A stretch of DNA of 48,136 nt from Gemmatimonadota bacterium (GTDB lineage Bacteria; Gemmatimonadota; Gemmatimonadetes; Longimicrobiales; Gaopeijiaceae), in the NCBI GenBank assembly GCA_028874985.1, contig JAPPGI010000123.1, forward strand, positions 1 through 48,136, given 5' to 3'. Below, piece after piece: positions 1-9,555 of the stretch (its first letter is position 1; each line of letters begins with the position of its first letter). A program made the position numbers and the translations under genes. The notes under the pieces were generated by a model. It ran no database searches and was not told the origin of the DNA. It saw only the letters and a program-made list of their open reading frames with translations.

Positions 1-55
1 CCGCAAGGGCAAAGGTTTTTGAGACCTTCGCGTCTACCGGTTCCGCCACCTCGGC
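1..55 (-). tRNA. tRNA-Leu(CAA), 3' end cut by window edge
   Basis: Read on the minus strand from 55, the sequence starts with a 7-base acceptor strand GCCGAGG, then U8-G9. A D-arm follows with the GCGGAACCGGUAGACGC pattern typical of leucine tRNAs. The anticodon stem AAGGU/ACCUU encloses the loop CUCAAAA, giving anticodon CAA, which decodes UUG. The variable arm begins (GCCCUUGCGG), but the T-arm and 3' acceptor lie outside the window, so the gene is incomplete here. No other tRNA is visible nearby. Confidence 0.93.
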
Positions 56-71
56 GCCGGGACGGACAACC

Positions 72-100
72 ATTCTACAGCAGCCGACGAGGGCGGTGAA
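72..100 (-). promoter_or_regulatory. Probable sigma-70 type promoter of tRNA-Leu
   Basis: On the minus strand TTCACC (100-95) and TAGAAT (77-72) are separated by exactly 17 bases. They match the TTGACA/TATAAT consensus at 4/6 and 5/6. The -10 hexamer lies 16 bases upstream of the mature tRNA 5' end at 55, the usual distance for a tRNA gene with a short leader. Prediction from spacing and sequence only. Confidence 0.5.
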
Positions 101-105
101 GAGGC

Positions 106-121
106 GGTCAACCGGTTGACC
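106..121. promoter_or_regulatory. 16-bp perfect palindrome between tRNA-Leu and acnA
   Basis: GGTCAACCGGTTGACC is a perfect 16-bp inverted repeat in the divergent intergenic region. It sits just upstream of the predicted tRNA promoter and about 160 bp upstream of the aconitase start. Each half carries a TTGACC that could also serve as a -35 element. It could be an operator for a dimeric regulator of acnA or chance. No regulator is identified. Confidence 0.35.
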
Positions 122-279
122 CCAGGATGGCCGCTCCCGACCCAGCGAGATTCGATCGGCGTCGCACCCGGATTCCGGCCGCGGAAACGCGCCCGGATTC
201 CCCGCCTGTCCGCCGTCGCAGCCCTCCGCTATCCTTCGAGGAGACCCATCGTTCCCAACCCGAGCGGAGCCGCTGCCGC

Positions 280-3027
<2,748 letters not shown>

Positions 3028-3047
3028 CGGCCGCACCACGGATCGCG

Positions 3048-3779
3048 ATGCCTCACGACGACCCCACCGGCCGAGACCGACCCCGCCGCTACAGCGACAC
3101 GGAGGTCAGGCGCCTCCTGAAGTATGCCGCCGAGCGGCAGCAGTCGGACCAGTCCGATGGAGACGGTGGCGGTGAGGGTGGCGGGATGACGCTGGCCGCA
3201 CTGCAGGAGGTGGCCTCGGAAGCGGGGATCGAGCCCCGCTACGTACAGCTGGCCGCTGCCCGCATCGACAGTCCGGAACCCACGGCACCGAAACACCGGC
3301 TGGCCGGCACCGCCCTCCTGGTTCGCGCGGAGCGGATCGTCCCGGGCGAGCTGCGCGAGGAGGACTACGAGCAGGTCGTCGCGGAGATCCCGATGGCCAC
3401 CGATCTGCCGGGAGACCCGACGATGGTCGGACGCACCCTGAGATGGAAATCCGCCATCTCGGAGCACCAGTTGCGCTCTCTTCGTGTGACGGTGGCATCG
3501 CGCAACGGCGAGACGCGCATCCAGGCCGAAGAACGCCTGCACACGTACGCGGGAATGCTCTATGGCGCCTTCGTGGGCGGCCTCGGCATGACTGTCGGGA
3601 TCGGCGTCGGTATCGGCGTCGGTGTGGTGCTGGACTCGGCGCTCTTCGCCGTGGCCTTCCCGTTCACCTTCATCGGCGGCCTGTACGTGGCGATGCGCCA
3701 GGTCATGAAATCGGTCGGACGCAAGCGACGCGCGGAGCTGGACGGGCTGGTGGACCGGCTCGCCGCGGTCCTCGGATGA
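3048..3779 (+). CDS. Membrane protein of unknown function
   Basis: The 243-residue product has a charged N-terminal part with an RRYSDTEVRRLLKYAAERQ segment and a later predicted helix, TLAALQEVASEAGIEPRYVQ (about 46-65). This pattern recurs at the N-terminus of uncharacterised proteins in related genomes (from memory). A middle region of about 100 residues looks alpha/beta and soluble. Near the C-terminus two adjacent hydrophobic segments (about 168-218), rich in Gly/Val/Ile, form a helical hairpin followed by a basic tail. It starts 20 bases after acnA and may be cotranscribed. The ribosome-binding site is weak. I do not recognise the function. The last bases overlap a copy of the window's intergenic repeat. 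Confidence 0.7.
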   Translation: MPHDDPTGRDRPRRYSDTEVRRLLKYAAERQQSDQSDGDGGGEGGGMTLAALQEVASEAGIEPRYVQLAAARIDSPEPTAPKHRLAGTALLVRAERIVPGELREEDYEQVVAEIPMATDLPGDPTMVGRTLRWKSAISEHQLRSLRVTVASRNGETRIQAEERLHTYAGMLYGAFVGGLGMTVGIGVGIGVGVVLDSALFAVAFPFTFIGGLYVAMRQVMKSVGRKRRAELDGLVDRLAAVLG

Positions 3780-3799
3780 ATCCGCGCGAGCACCGAACC
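3765..3799. repeat. Interspersed intergenic repeat, copy C
   Basis: This 35-base stretch overlaps the stop codon (3777-3779) of the preceding gene. It shares GCNGTCC..GGAT.AA.CCGC and the core CGAGCACCGA with copies at 27496, 34129 and 32251. The core continues into AACC where the others have GACC. It lies between convergent genes. See the finding on the repeat family. Confidence 0.6.
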
Positions 3800-3807
3800 A
3801 AAACGGC

Positions 3808-4878
3808 TCACATCCGCCGCGCCAGCTCCTCGATCAGGTCGGCGTGCCCGCTCGCCGCGTAGACGATCGTCCCGGCCCCGTCCAGCAGGTAGACCAGCGC
3901 GGGGTGCACGATGTCCCCCGTGTCGGGCACCCGTTCCCGCGCCACCTGGAGCGCATCGAGCGCCGCGTTGACCGCCTCCACCGCGCCCGAGAGCAGGTAC
4001 GATCCGGCACCGTCTTCACCACCCTCCGCGCGCACTGCGTCCCCCTCCCCGGCCCCGCCGCCACCCAGGTGGAACTGCCGCGCCAGCGACGGAAGCCGCG
4101 CCGGTGTGTCCCTCCACGGATCCAGCGTGATCACCACCAGGTCCATCTCACGGCCCTCGGCCCGGAACCGGTCCTGCACCTGCCGCGCGTTCATCACCGT
4201 CATGGGACAGACCGTCGCGCAGTGCCCGAACCCGAAGGTGAGGAGCGCGGGACGGCCCGCCACGCGTTCCCAGCCGAACGCATCGCCGCGCTGGTCCACC
4301 AGGCCCGCGATCTCCGGGAGGGCCCGGTCCAGCCGCGGGTAGGTGGCGGGCACGCGGGCGCTCGCCGCCTCCAGCCACTCGGCGTCGCGGGGCGCACCCA
4401 CGATGCGCACGGCGGCCAGCACGACCCCCGCCGCGAGGACTCCGGCCACACCCGCCACCCCGAGCAGCCCCGACGGCGAGGCGAACGCCCGCCCCATCCC
4501 CGCCCGCACCCCGTCGCCTGCGATCACCATCAGCACGGCCAGCATTCCGATCGGCTGGCCCACGAGCAGCAACCACCCGGACGCATCGGGCAGTCCCGAC
4601 GGCCCGGCGTTGAAACACACCGCGCGGGCGCGCTCCAGCCACGCCGGCGGAACCCCCTCGACCGGCCACAGGGCCAGCGCCCACCACGCGACGGTGATCG
4701 CGATCAGCCCCATGAGTCCGATCATCGCGCCCCGCACCGCCGCTGGCGACGGGGCGCCTTGGTCCACACTCCTTCCCTCCGCACCCGGCGCGCGCCCGAC
4801 CATCCGCTCCGGCACCTCTTGGGCGGGGATCCCCTCCACGGGCGAGCCGCTACCCGGTTTCACTCGCCTCCCGCTCAT
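3808..4878 (-). CDS. Sco1/SenC-family copper chaperone with N-terminal membrane domain
   Basis: A predicted thioredoxin-fold protein that delivers copper to the CuA site of the oxidase encoded just upstream. The Sco domain covers roughly 180-356. C220 and C224 form the CxxxC copper site (GHCATVCP), and H325 in DIVHPALVYLLDG fits the third ligand. In front of it are about 160 residues with three to four hydrophobic segments, including RAVCFNAGPSGLPDASGW, so the protein is longer than the usual 200-residue Sco and multi-spanning. ATG 4878 overlaps the subunit I stop by four bases (ATGA), indicating translational coupling. The frame is open further upstream, but that stretch is antisense-free overlap with subunit I and is not used. 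A Gly/Glu-rich insert at 271-293 is unusual. Confidence 0.85.
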   Translation of the reverse strand: MSGRRVKPGSGSPVEGIPAQEVPERMVGRAPGAEGRSVDQGAPSPAAVRGAMIGLMGLIAITVAWWALALWPVEGVPPAWLERARAVCFNAGPSGLPDASGWLLLVGQPIGMLAVLMVIAGDGVRAGMGRAFASPSGLLGVAGVAGVLAAGVVLAAVRIVGAPRDAEWLEAASARVPATYPRLDRALPEIAGLVDQRGDAFGWERVAGRPALLTFGFGHCATVCPMTVMNARQVQDRFRAEGREMDLVVITLDPWRDTPARLPSLARQFHLGGGGAGEGDAVRAEGGEDGAGSYLLSGAVEAVNAALDALQVARERVPDTGDIVHPALVYLLDGAGTIVYAASGHADLIEELARRM

Positions 4879-6596
4879 CCGACCTGCCACAGGAACGAGA
4901 GCAGCTTCCAGTTCACGAAGTAGTAGGCGATGAACGCGGCCAGGAAGATCAGCACCAGCACCATCGTGCCCGGCACCGGCCCCAGGCGGCCGGACGGCCC
5001 CAGCGCCTCCCTGTCCTCCGGCTTGAGCGCGCGCGGCGGATTCGTGATTCCCGGCGGCAGACCCCGCCCCACGGCGCCCAGCCCCGAATCGTCCGCGGCC
5101 ATCCTCCGGCCGAAGAAGACCGAGACGACCGTCACCACGATGTAGATCGCGCCCCCCACGATCGCGATCAGCCCGCCCACCGCCATCACCCCGATGATCA
5201 GGTTGACGGCCGGCGTGAACCCGGGCTGGAAGAGCGCCTGGCTGAACCCGATGTCCCAGTGCCTGCGCGGCACCCCGAAGGTGCCGGCGAAGGTCATCGC
5301 CATCGAGAAGATGAGCATGCCGACGGCGAAGATGTACGGCTGGATCCTGGCGAGCCGGTAGAAGGCGATCTCGCGCCGGAAGATGAGCGGAATGACGTAG
5401 TAGGTGATCCCCATGAAGGCCATCGCCGTCCCCGACACCACGGTGGCGTGGAAGTGCCCGGGAATGCGCAGCGTGTTGTGCGCGATGATGTTGATCTGCT
5501 CGGTCCCGAAGGTCACTCCGGTGATCCCCCCCACGAACCCGAACACCACGATCGAGAACACCAGCGAACTGAAGCCGGGATCGCCCCAGGGCGCCCGCTT
5601 GAGCCACCCGAAGAGCCCCTGCGTGGCCCCCCTTAGCCGCATGCCCAGCTCCGTCCCGGCGGGAACCGTGAAGCCGTGGATCATCGACGCGAGCACCGCC
5701 ATGTACATGAAGTAGCTGGTGTTCCAGACCTTCCAAGCCGGTCCCATGCCGGGATCCACGAGCAGGTGGTGCGCCGACGCCATCGAGATGAAGAGGACGT
5801 AGAGGACGAAGGCCGTGCGGCTCACCTTTTCGTTGAGAACGACCGCCCCGACCGTAAGCGCACCAAGCAGATACCATATCGACACCATGGCGGCCACGTT
5901 GATCTGCTGCGAGGAGTGCCCAAGCCCCCACCAGATCAGCCGGTACATCTGCGGGTCGACGTTCATCAGGTCCATCGACCACAGGAAGGTGGGGATGTAG
6001 ATGATCGCGCCGTGCAGCAGGGTGACCGCCGCGATCACCGCCGCGGTCAGCGCCCCGTAGGTGACGAGCGGCACCGACCCCTCGTAGGCCTTCTCCCGCC
6101 TTGCCACCACCAGGATGGCCAGGAAGTGCCCGACCACCGTGAGGGCCCCGACCGCGAAGAGGATCACGCCCAGGTAGAAGAGCGGGTGCGCCCGGAGCGG
6201 CACGTACGAGGTGAAGAGCACGTCGGCGCGGCCGGTCCACATCGTCCACTCGACCATGAGCGTGCCCACCACCATGAGCACGAAGGCGATCCAGCCGGTC
6301 TTCGGCGCGGGGACCCTGCAGTTCAGGAGCACCGCGGAGGCGAAGTAGAGCACCGCCATCTCGAAGAAGATGATGAAGAAGATGAGCATGTTCATGCCGT
6401 GCACGGTCAGCATGCGGTAGAACATCTCGGCTTCGAGGAGGAGGACCGCCTCCCAGCGCGTGAGCAGGACGAGGAGGGCCGCGATCCCCCCGACGAGGAG
6501 CGCCACCGTGGCGACGACGGCGTTGGCCTTGATGAGCCGGTCGGCTGTGCGGTGCACCCGGAGCCCGGTCGTGGGGCAGCTGCGGAAGGGGTTCAT
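4875..6596 (-). CDS. Heme-copper oxidase/NO reductase subunit I, B-family-like, active-site Tyr replaced by Gln
   Basis: A 573-residue membrane protein with about 13 hydrophobic segments. Metal ligands are visible: H66 (TVHGMNM) and H383 for the low-spin heme, H227, H276 and H277 (SAHHLLVDPG) for CuB, and H381 in PGHFHATV for the high-spin heme. The helix X pattern IAHNTLRIPGHFHA resembles ba3-type (B-family) oxidases. The helix VI motif is GHSSQQINV rather than the HPxVY of A/B oxidases, so Q231 occupies the position of the cross-linked tyrosine. Oxidase-derived nitric oxide reductases lose this Tyr, so NO reduction is a serious alternative to O2 reduction. The ATG at 6596 overlaps the subunit II stop by four bases. 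It belongs to the operon 7421 to 3808. Confidence 0.9.
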   Translation of the reverse strand: MNPFRSCPTTGLRVHRTADRLIKANAVVATVALLVGGIAALLVLLTRWEAVLLLEAEMFYRMLTVHGMNMLIFFIIFFEMAVLYFASAVLLNCRVPAPKTGWIAFVLMVVGTLMVEWTMWTGRADVLFTSYVPLRAHPLFYLGVILFAVGALTVVGHFLAILVVARREKAYEGSVPLVTYGALTAAVIAAVTLLHGAIIYIPTFLWSMDLMNVDPQMYRLIWWGLGHSSQQINVAAMVSIWYLLGALTVGAVVLNEKVSRTAFVLYVLFISMASAHHLLVDPGMGPAWKVWNTSYFMYMAVLASMIHGFTVPAGTELGMRLRGATQGLFGWLKRAPWGDPGFSSLVFSIVVFGFVGGITGVTFGTEQINIIAHNTLRIPGHFHATVVSGTAMAFMGITYYVIPLIFRREIAFYRLARIQPYIFAVGMLIFSMAMTFAGTFGVPRRHWDIGFSQALFQPGFTPAVNLIIGVMAVGGLIAIVGGAIYIVVTVVSVFFGRRMAADDSGLGAVGRGLPPGITNPPRALKPEDREALGPSGRLGPVPGTMVLVLIFLAAFIAYYFVNWKLLSFLWQVG

Positions 6597-7219
6597 CGGT
6601 CACCTCCCGTGTTCGCCGCGGCATTCGGGGTTCCATCCGCCCCTGCACCGGCGTCCGGCTCCGGACCGTCCGCCACCTCAGCGTCCGGCACCACGACGAT
6701 CTTGCCGATCATGAGGTGGTGGCCGATCCCGCAGAACTCGTTGCACATGATGTGGAACTCGCCCGGCTCGTTGGGAACGACGCGCAGGCCGTAGTCGTAC
6801 CCGGGAACCACCTGGAAGTTGATGTTGAGGGGATGGAGGCCGAATCCGTGGTTCACGTCGAGCGACGACAGGTGGAGGGTGTATTCCGCCCCCTGCCTCA
6901 GGCGGACCACGGGAATCCACGCGAACTGCGACGCCTGCAGGTAGACGTGGCTTCCGGGCGGCGGCTCCACCACCGGAAGGCCGTTGTCGGTCCCCACCCG
7001 GTACTCCTGCACGAACTCCAGCACCCGGGCCTGATAGTCGGCGGGGTCCACCCGGTGGCGGATGCCCGACGGGTTCTGGCCGCCCCTGACGTGCCAGAGC
7101 GGCATCATCGCGAAGAGGACCATGCACCAGGCGAAGGCGATCCACACCCAGACCTTCTCGTGGCGTCCCACCTTCTTCCACCAGATGCGCTCCGGCGGTT
7201 CGATTCCGGTTCGGTACAT
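6593..7219 (-). CDS. CuA-containing oxidase/NO reductase subunit II
   Basis: A 208-residue protein with one N-terminal transmembrane helix (about 22-42) followed by a cupredoxin domain facing the periplasm. The CuA ligands are complete: H124 (DVNHGF), C159, C163, H167 and M170 in MCNEFCGIGHHLM. It accepts electrons from a soluble cytochrome c or cupredoxin and passes them to subunit I. The C-terminal tail after about 180 is Ala/Gly/Pro-rich and probably disordered. A very strong ribosome-binding site (GAGGAGGAG) precedes ATG 7219. The stop overlaps the subunit I start as ATGA. Having a CuA site distinguishes this complex from cNOR/qNOR and makes a cytochrome c-dependent enzyme likely. Confidence 0.93.
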   Translation of the reverse strand: MYRTGIEPPERIWWKKVGRHEKVWVWIAFAWCMVLFAMMPLWHVRGGQNPSGIRHRVDPADYQARVLEFVQEYRVGTDNGLPVVEPPPGSHVYLQASQFAWIPVVRLRQGAEYTLHLSSLDVNHGFGLHPLNINFQVVPGYDYGLRVVPNEPGEFHIMCNEFCGIGHHLMIGKIVVVPDAEVADGPEPDAGAGADGTPNAAANTGGDR

Positions 7220-7235
7220 CGGTACTCTCCTCCTC

Positions 7236-7421
7236 TTACGGCAGCGGTGCGGGTTCGAGGGACATGATCTCGAGCACGCCCCAGGCGGTGAAGAAGACGA
7301 ACATCACCACGATGCACGCCGCCAGCAGCAGAAACGGGCTGTCGTAGAGACGCTGCATCAGCGGGACGGGGGCGTCCTGCTCCAGGGGCGGCGGGGACGC
7401 GGGGGACGGGGAATCGGACAT
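7236..7421 (-). CDS. One-helix small subunit of the heme-copper complex
   Basis: A 61-residue protein with a Pro-rich cytoplasmic N-terminus and a single hydrophobic helix (about 30-50), ending in a short Pro-containing tail. One-helix proteins of this kind accompany B-family oxidases (subunit IIa-like). ATG 7421 has its own ribosome-binding site (AAGGAA about 10 bases upstream) and stops 16 bases before the subunit II start. Unusually, its reading frame is open through the whole upstream Rrf2 gene without a stop, so it could be made alone or as the C-terminal tail of the regulator. I favour the internal start because of the ribosome-binding site and the change from regulator to Pro-rich sequence. 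Confidence 0.7.
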   Translation of the reverse strand: MSDSPSPASPPPLEQDAPVPLMQRLYDSPFLLLAACIVVMFVFFTAWGVLEIMSLEPAPLP

Positions 7422-7874
7422 TGAGCCGTGTTCCTTCGATGCGGGGAATGGGAAACGCCCCCGGCCAACGGGGGCCGCGGGGGCGAGCAGATCGCCTACG
7501 GTCGTCTCGGCGAAGAAACGGTCTATGGCCTCGCGCACGTCGCACCAACGCCCGTGCATCGCGCATGGGTTGAGCGGGGAGCACTCCGGACGCCCCAGCA
7601 GGCAGCGCCGCTCCGGTCCCTCCGGGTCGATGGCTTCCACCACCCGGCCGAGGGCCAGCCCGGCCGCGGGAACGGTGAGCAGGTAACCGCCGCCCCGGCC
7701 GCGCGTGGCGGCGAGGATTTCGTCCTGCACCAGCCGGTGCAGCGTCTTCGACAGGTAGTTCTGCGGCAGATCGAGCTCCCGTGCCAGTGTCCGTGCCGAG
7801 ACCGGTCCGGACGCCTCCCGTTCGGCGATGCACAGCACCGCCCGGAGCGCGATGCGGGCCGTCTTGGAGAGCAT
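7236..7874 (-). CDS. Rrf2-family Fe-S transcriptional regulator, frame continuous with the small membrane subunit
   Basis: Residues 1-135 are a standard Rrf2 protein: a winged helix (TLARELDLPQNYLSKTLHRL, then the GRGGGYLL wing) and a cluster-binding loop with C91, C98 and C104 (C-x6-C-x5-C). IscR, NsrR and relatives bind [2Fe-2S] or [4Fe-4S] clusters with similar three-Cys loops and sense iron-sulfur status or nitric oxide. Heading a heme-copper operon suggests NO or O2 sensing (NsrR-like role, inferred). The expected stop near residue 145 is absent; the frame runs on to 7236, giving a 212-residue product ending in the transmembrane helix of the next gene. ATG 7874 has AAAGG seven bases upstream. 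It may control both the minus operon and the divergent plus genes. Confidence 0.82.
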   Translation of the reverse strand: MLSKTARIALRAVLCIAEREASGPVSARTLARELDLPQNYLSKTLHRLVQDEILAATRGRGGGYLLTVPAAGLALGRVVEAIDPEGPERRCLLGRPECSPLNPCAMHGRWCDVREAIDRFFAETTVGDLLAPAAPVGRGRFPFPASKEHGSMSDSPSPASPPPLEQDAPVPLMQRLYDSPFLLLAACIVVMFVFFTAWGVLEIMSLEPAPLP

Positions 7875-8016
7875 CCCGGCCTTTCATTTCTCGGCAAATC
7901 CTCTATTCCGGATAACAGCATGATGATATGATTGATTCCGTGACGCAAGCCGCGCGGGGACCCGGGCGGCGTCTCCGCAACCGGACTCCCTTCGACCCTC
8001 TTCGGCAGGATCGCCC
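7875..8016. promoter_or_regulatory. Divergent promoter region of the respiratory locus
   Basis: The 142 bases between the Rrf2 start and the cytochrome b fusion start include a conspicuously AT-rich stretch (about 7880-7940) in an otherwise GC-rich window. On the plus strand TATGAT (7927-7932) could be a -10. The imperfect dyad around CCGG at 7908-7911 (CTCTATT/ATAACAG arms) is a weak candidate operator for the adjacent Rrf2 protein. Exact promoter positions cannot be fixed by eye. Confidence 0.4.
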
Positions 8017-9555
8017 ATGCTCAAGCGACCCCTCGGACGGGCCCTCGCCCGCCTGGACGGCTGGGCCGACCGTCTCTACGGGTGGAAGTGGAATCCCCTC
8101 TACCAGTCCGGGGCGCTGGTCATCGCCTGCCTCGCCGTGCTGCTCGCGACCGGCCTCTATCTCATCTTCCTCTACCGGGTCGGAGCGCCCTACGAGTCGA
8201 TGGTCCGCATCGACGGCCAGGTCTGGGGAGGACGCTGGATCCGCTCGCTGCACAGGTACGCCGCCGACGCAACCGTCGTGGCGGTCGCGGTCCACGCGCT
8301 CCGCATGTTCTGCCAGGGCCGCAGCTGGGGGCCCCGCGCGCTGGCCTGGATCTCCGGCGTCTTCCTCGTCTTCCTGCTGTACGTCTGCGGCTTGACGGGC
8401 TACGTGATGGTATGGGACGCGCACGCCCAGCTCCTCGCGACCGAAGGCGCCCGGCTCCTCGACGCGCTTCCCCTCTTCTCCGAGCCGGTGTCGCGCACCT
8501 TCGCCGGCCCGGACCCGCCGCCGTCGGCGTTCTTCTTCATGAACCTCTTCCTCCACATCGCCGTCCCGGTCGGGATCGTGATGTTCCTCTGGCTGCACGT
8601 CTCCCGTGTCGCCCGGCCGGTGCTGCTCCCGCCGCGGCCGCTCCTGTGGACGAGCGTGGGACTGCTGGCCGCAGCTGCGATCCTGCTCCCCGTCCCGCTC
8701 GGGCCGGGCGCCGACCTTCTGCGCATCCCGGGCGAGGTGGGGCTCAACGTCTTCTACTCGTTCTGGCTCCCGGCGGCCGGTTCCGCGTCCCCCTGGCTGG
8801 TGTGGGCGCTCGGCGGCGCGGCCGCGGCTGGACTGCTGGCCGTCCCCTTCCTGACCCGTCCCCGCGCGGACCGGCGGCCGGCCCCCTCTGTCGTCTCGAC
8901 CCGGCTCTGCACCTGGTGCGAGCAGTGCTACGTGGACTGCCCCTACGACGCGATCAGGATGGTCGAACGCACCGACGGGCGCGACGGACTCGTCGCCGAG
9001 GTCCTTCCGGCGTCGTGCGTGAGCTGCGGGATCTGCGCGGGGTCCTGCGCGCCGATGGGCGTGGGACCGCCCGGCCGCACGGGACGGGACCAGCTCGCCC
9101 GGGTCAGGGAGTTCGTCGCGCGGCGGTCCTTCGAGGCGGGGGACATCGTGCTGGTCGCGTGCGGCCGGTCCGCGGCCGGCGCGCCCGCCGAAGACGGACT
9201 GCCGCGCTTTCCCGTGTCCTGCGCGGGCAACCTGCACAGCTCGGTCGTGGAGTTCCTGGTGCGTGCGGGGGCGCGGGGTGTCCTGGTGGTGGCCTGTCCG
9301 CCGCGCGACTGCTGGGGCCGGGAGGGTCCCAAGTGGCTCGTGGAGCGACTGTTCAACGAGCGGGAGGCCGAACTGAAGGCGCGCGTCGACCGGAGGCGGG
9401 TGCGGGTCGCGTACTCGTCTCGGTTCGACCGGCCCGCGCTGGAGAGGGCGCTGGACGACTATTCGCGTACGCTCGACCGCCTCGATGCCCCGGCCGGAGA
9501 GGACGGCATCGAGGTGGATACCGAATGTGAGCTCCCCGAACCGGCGGCACGGTGA
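8017..9555 (+). CDS. Cytochrome b / bis-[4Fe-4S] / MvhD (FlpD)-like fusion protein
   Basis: A 512-residue three-part redox protein. Residues 25-280 are a cytochrome b: two His pairs with bc1-like 13-residue spacing (H79/H93 and H180/H194) for two hemes, in about six transmembrane helices. Residues 295-346 hold two ferredoxin motifs, C298-x2-C301-x2-C304-x3-C308 and C334-x2-C337-x2-C340-x3-C344. Residues 375-470 resemble the MvhD/FlpD delta subunit of heterodisulfide reductase-linked hydrogenases, with C382, C402, C427 and C432 (AGNLHSSVVEFLVRAGARGV, then VACPPRDCWGREG). No Rieske or cytochrome c1 is encoded nearby. AGGA sits six bases before ATG 8017. It is divergent from the heme-copper operon and probably exchanges electrons between the quinone pool and a cytoplasmic or heme partner; direction unknown. 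Confidence 0.85.
   Translation: MLKRPLGRALARLDGWADRLYGWKWNPLYQSGALVIACLAVLLATGLYLIFLYRVGAPYESMVRIDGQVWGGRWIRSLHRYAADATVVAVAVHALRMFCQGRSWGPRALAWISGVFLVFLLYVCGLTGYVMVWDAHAQLLATEGARLLDALPLFSEPVSRTFAGPDPPPSAFFFMNLFLHIAVPVGIVMFLWLHVSRVARPVLLPPRPLLWTSVGLLAAAAILLPVPLGPGADLLRIPGEVGLNVFYSFWLPAAGSASPWLVWALGGAAAAGLLAVPFLTRPRADRRPAPSVVSTRLCTWCEQCYVDCPYDAIRMVERTDGRDGLVAEVLPASCVSCGICAGSCAPMGVGPPGRTGRDQLARVREFVARRSFEAGDIVLVACGRSAAGAPAEDGLPRFPVSCAGNLHSSVVEFLVRAGARGVLVVACPPRDCWGREGPKWLVERLFNEREAELKARVDRRRVRVAYSSRFDRPALERALDDYSRTLDRLDAPAGEDGIEVDTECELPEPAAR

Noticed and set aside
3808-6648. A 946-residue minus-strand frame spanning subunit I and Sco
   Set aside because: Upstream of 4878 this frame is a different reading of the subunit I gene, Arg/Pro/His-rich and without membrane helices. 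The Sco gene starts at the ATGA overlap.
7901-7918. Dyad CTCTATT-CCGG-ATAACAG as an Rrf2 operator
   Set aside because: Only the CCGG centre and four of seven arm positions match. It is too weak to call as a separate site.
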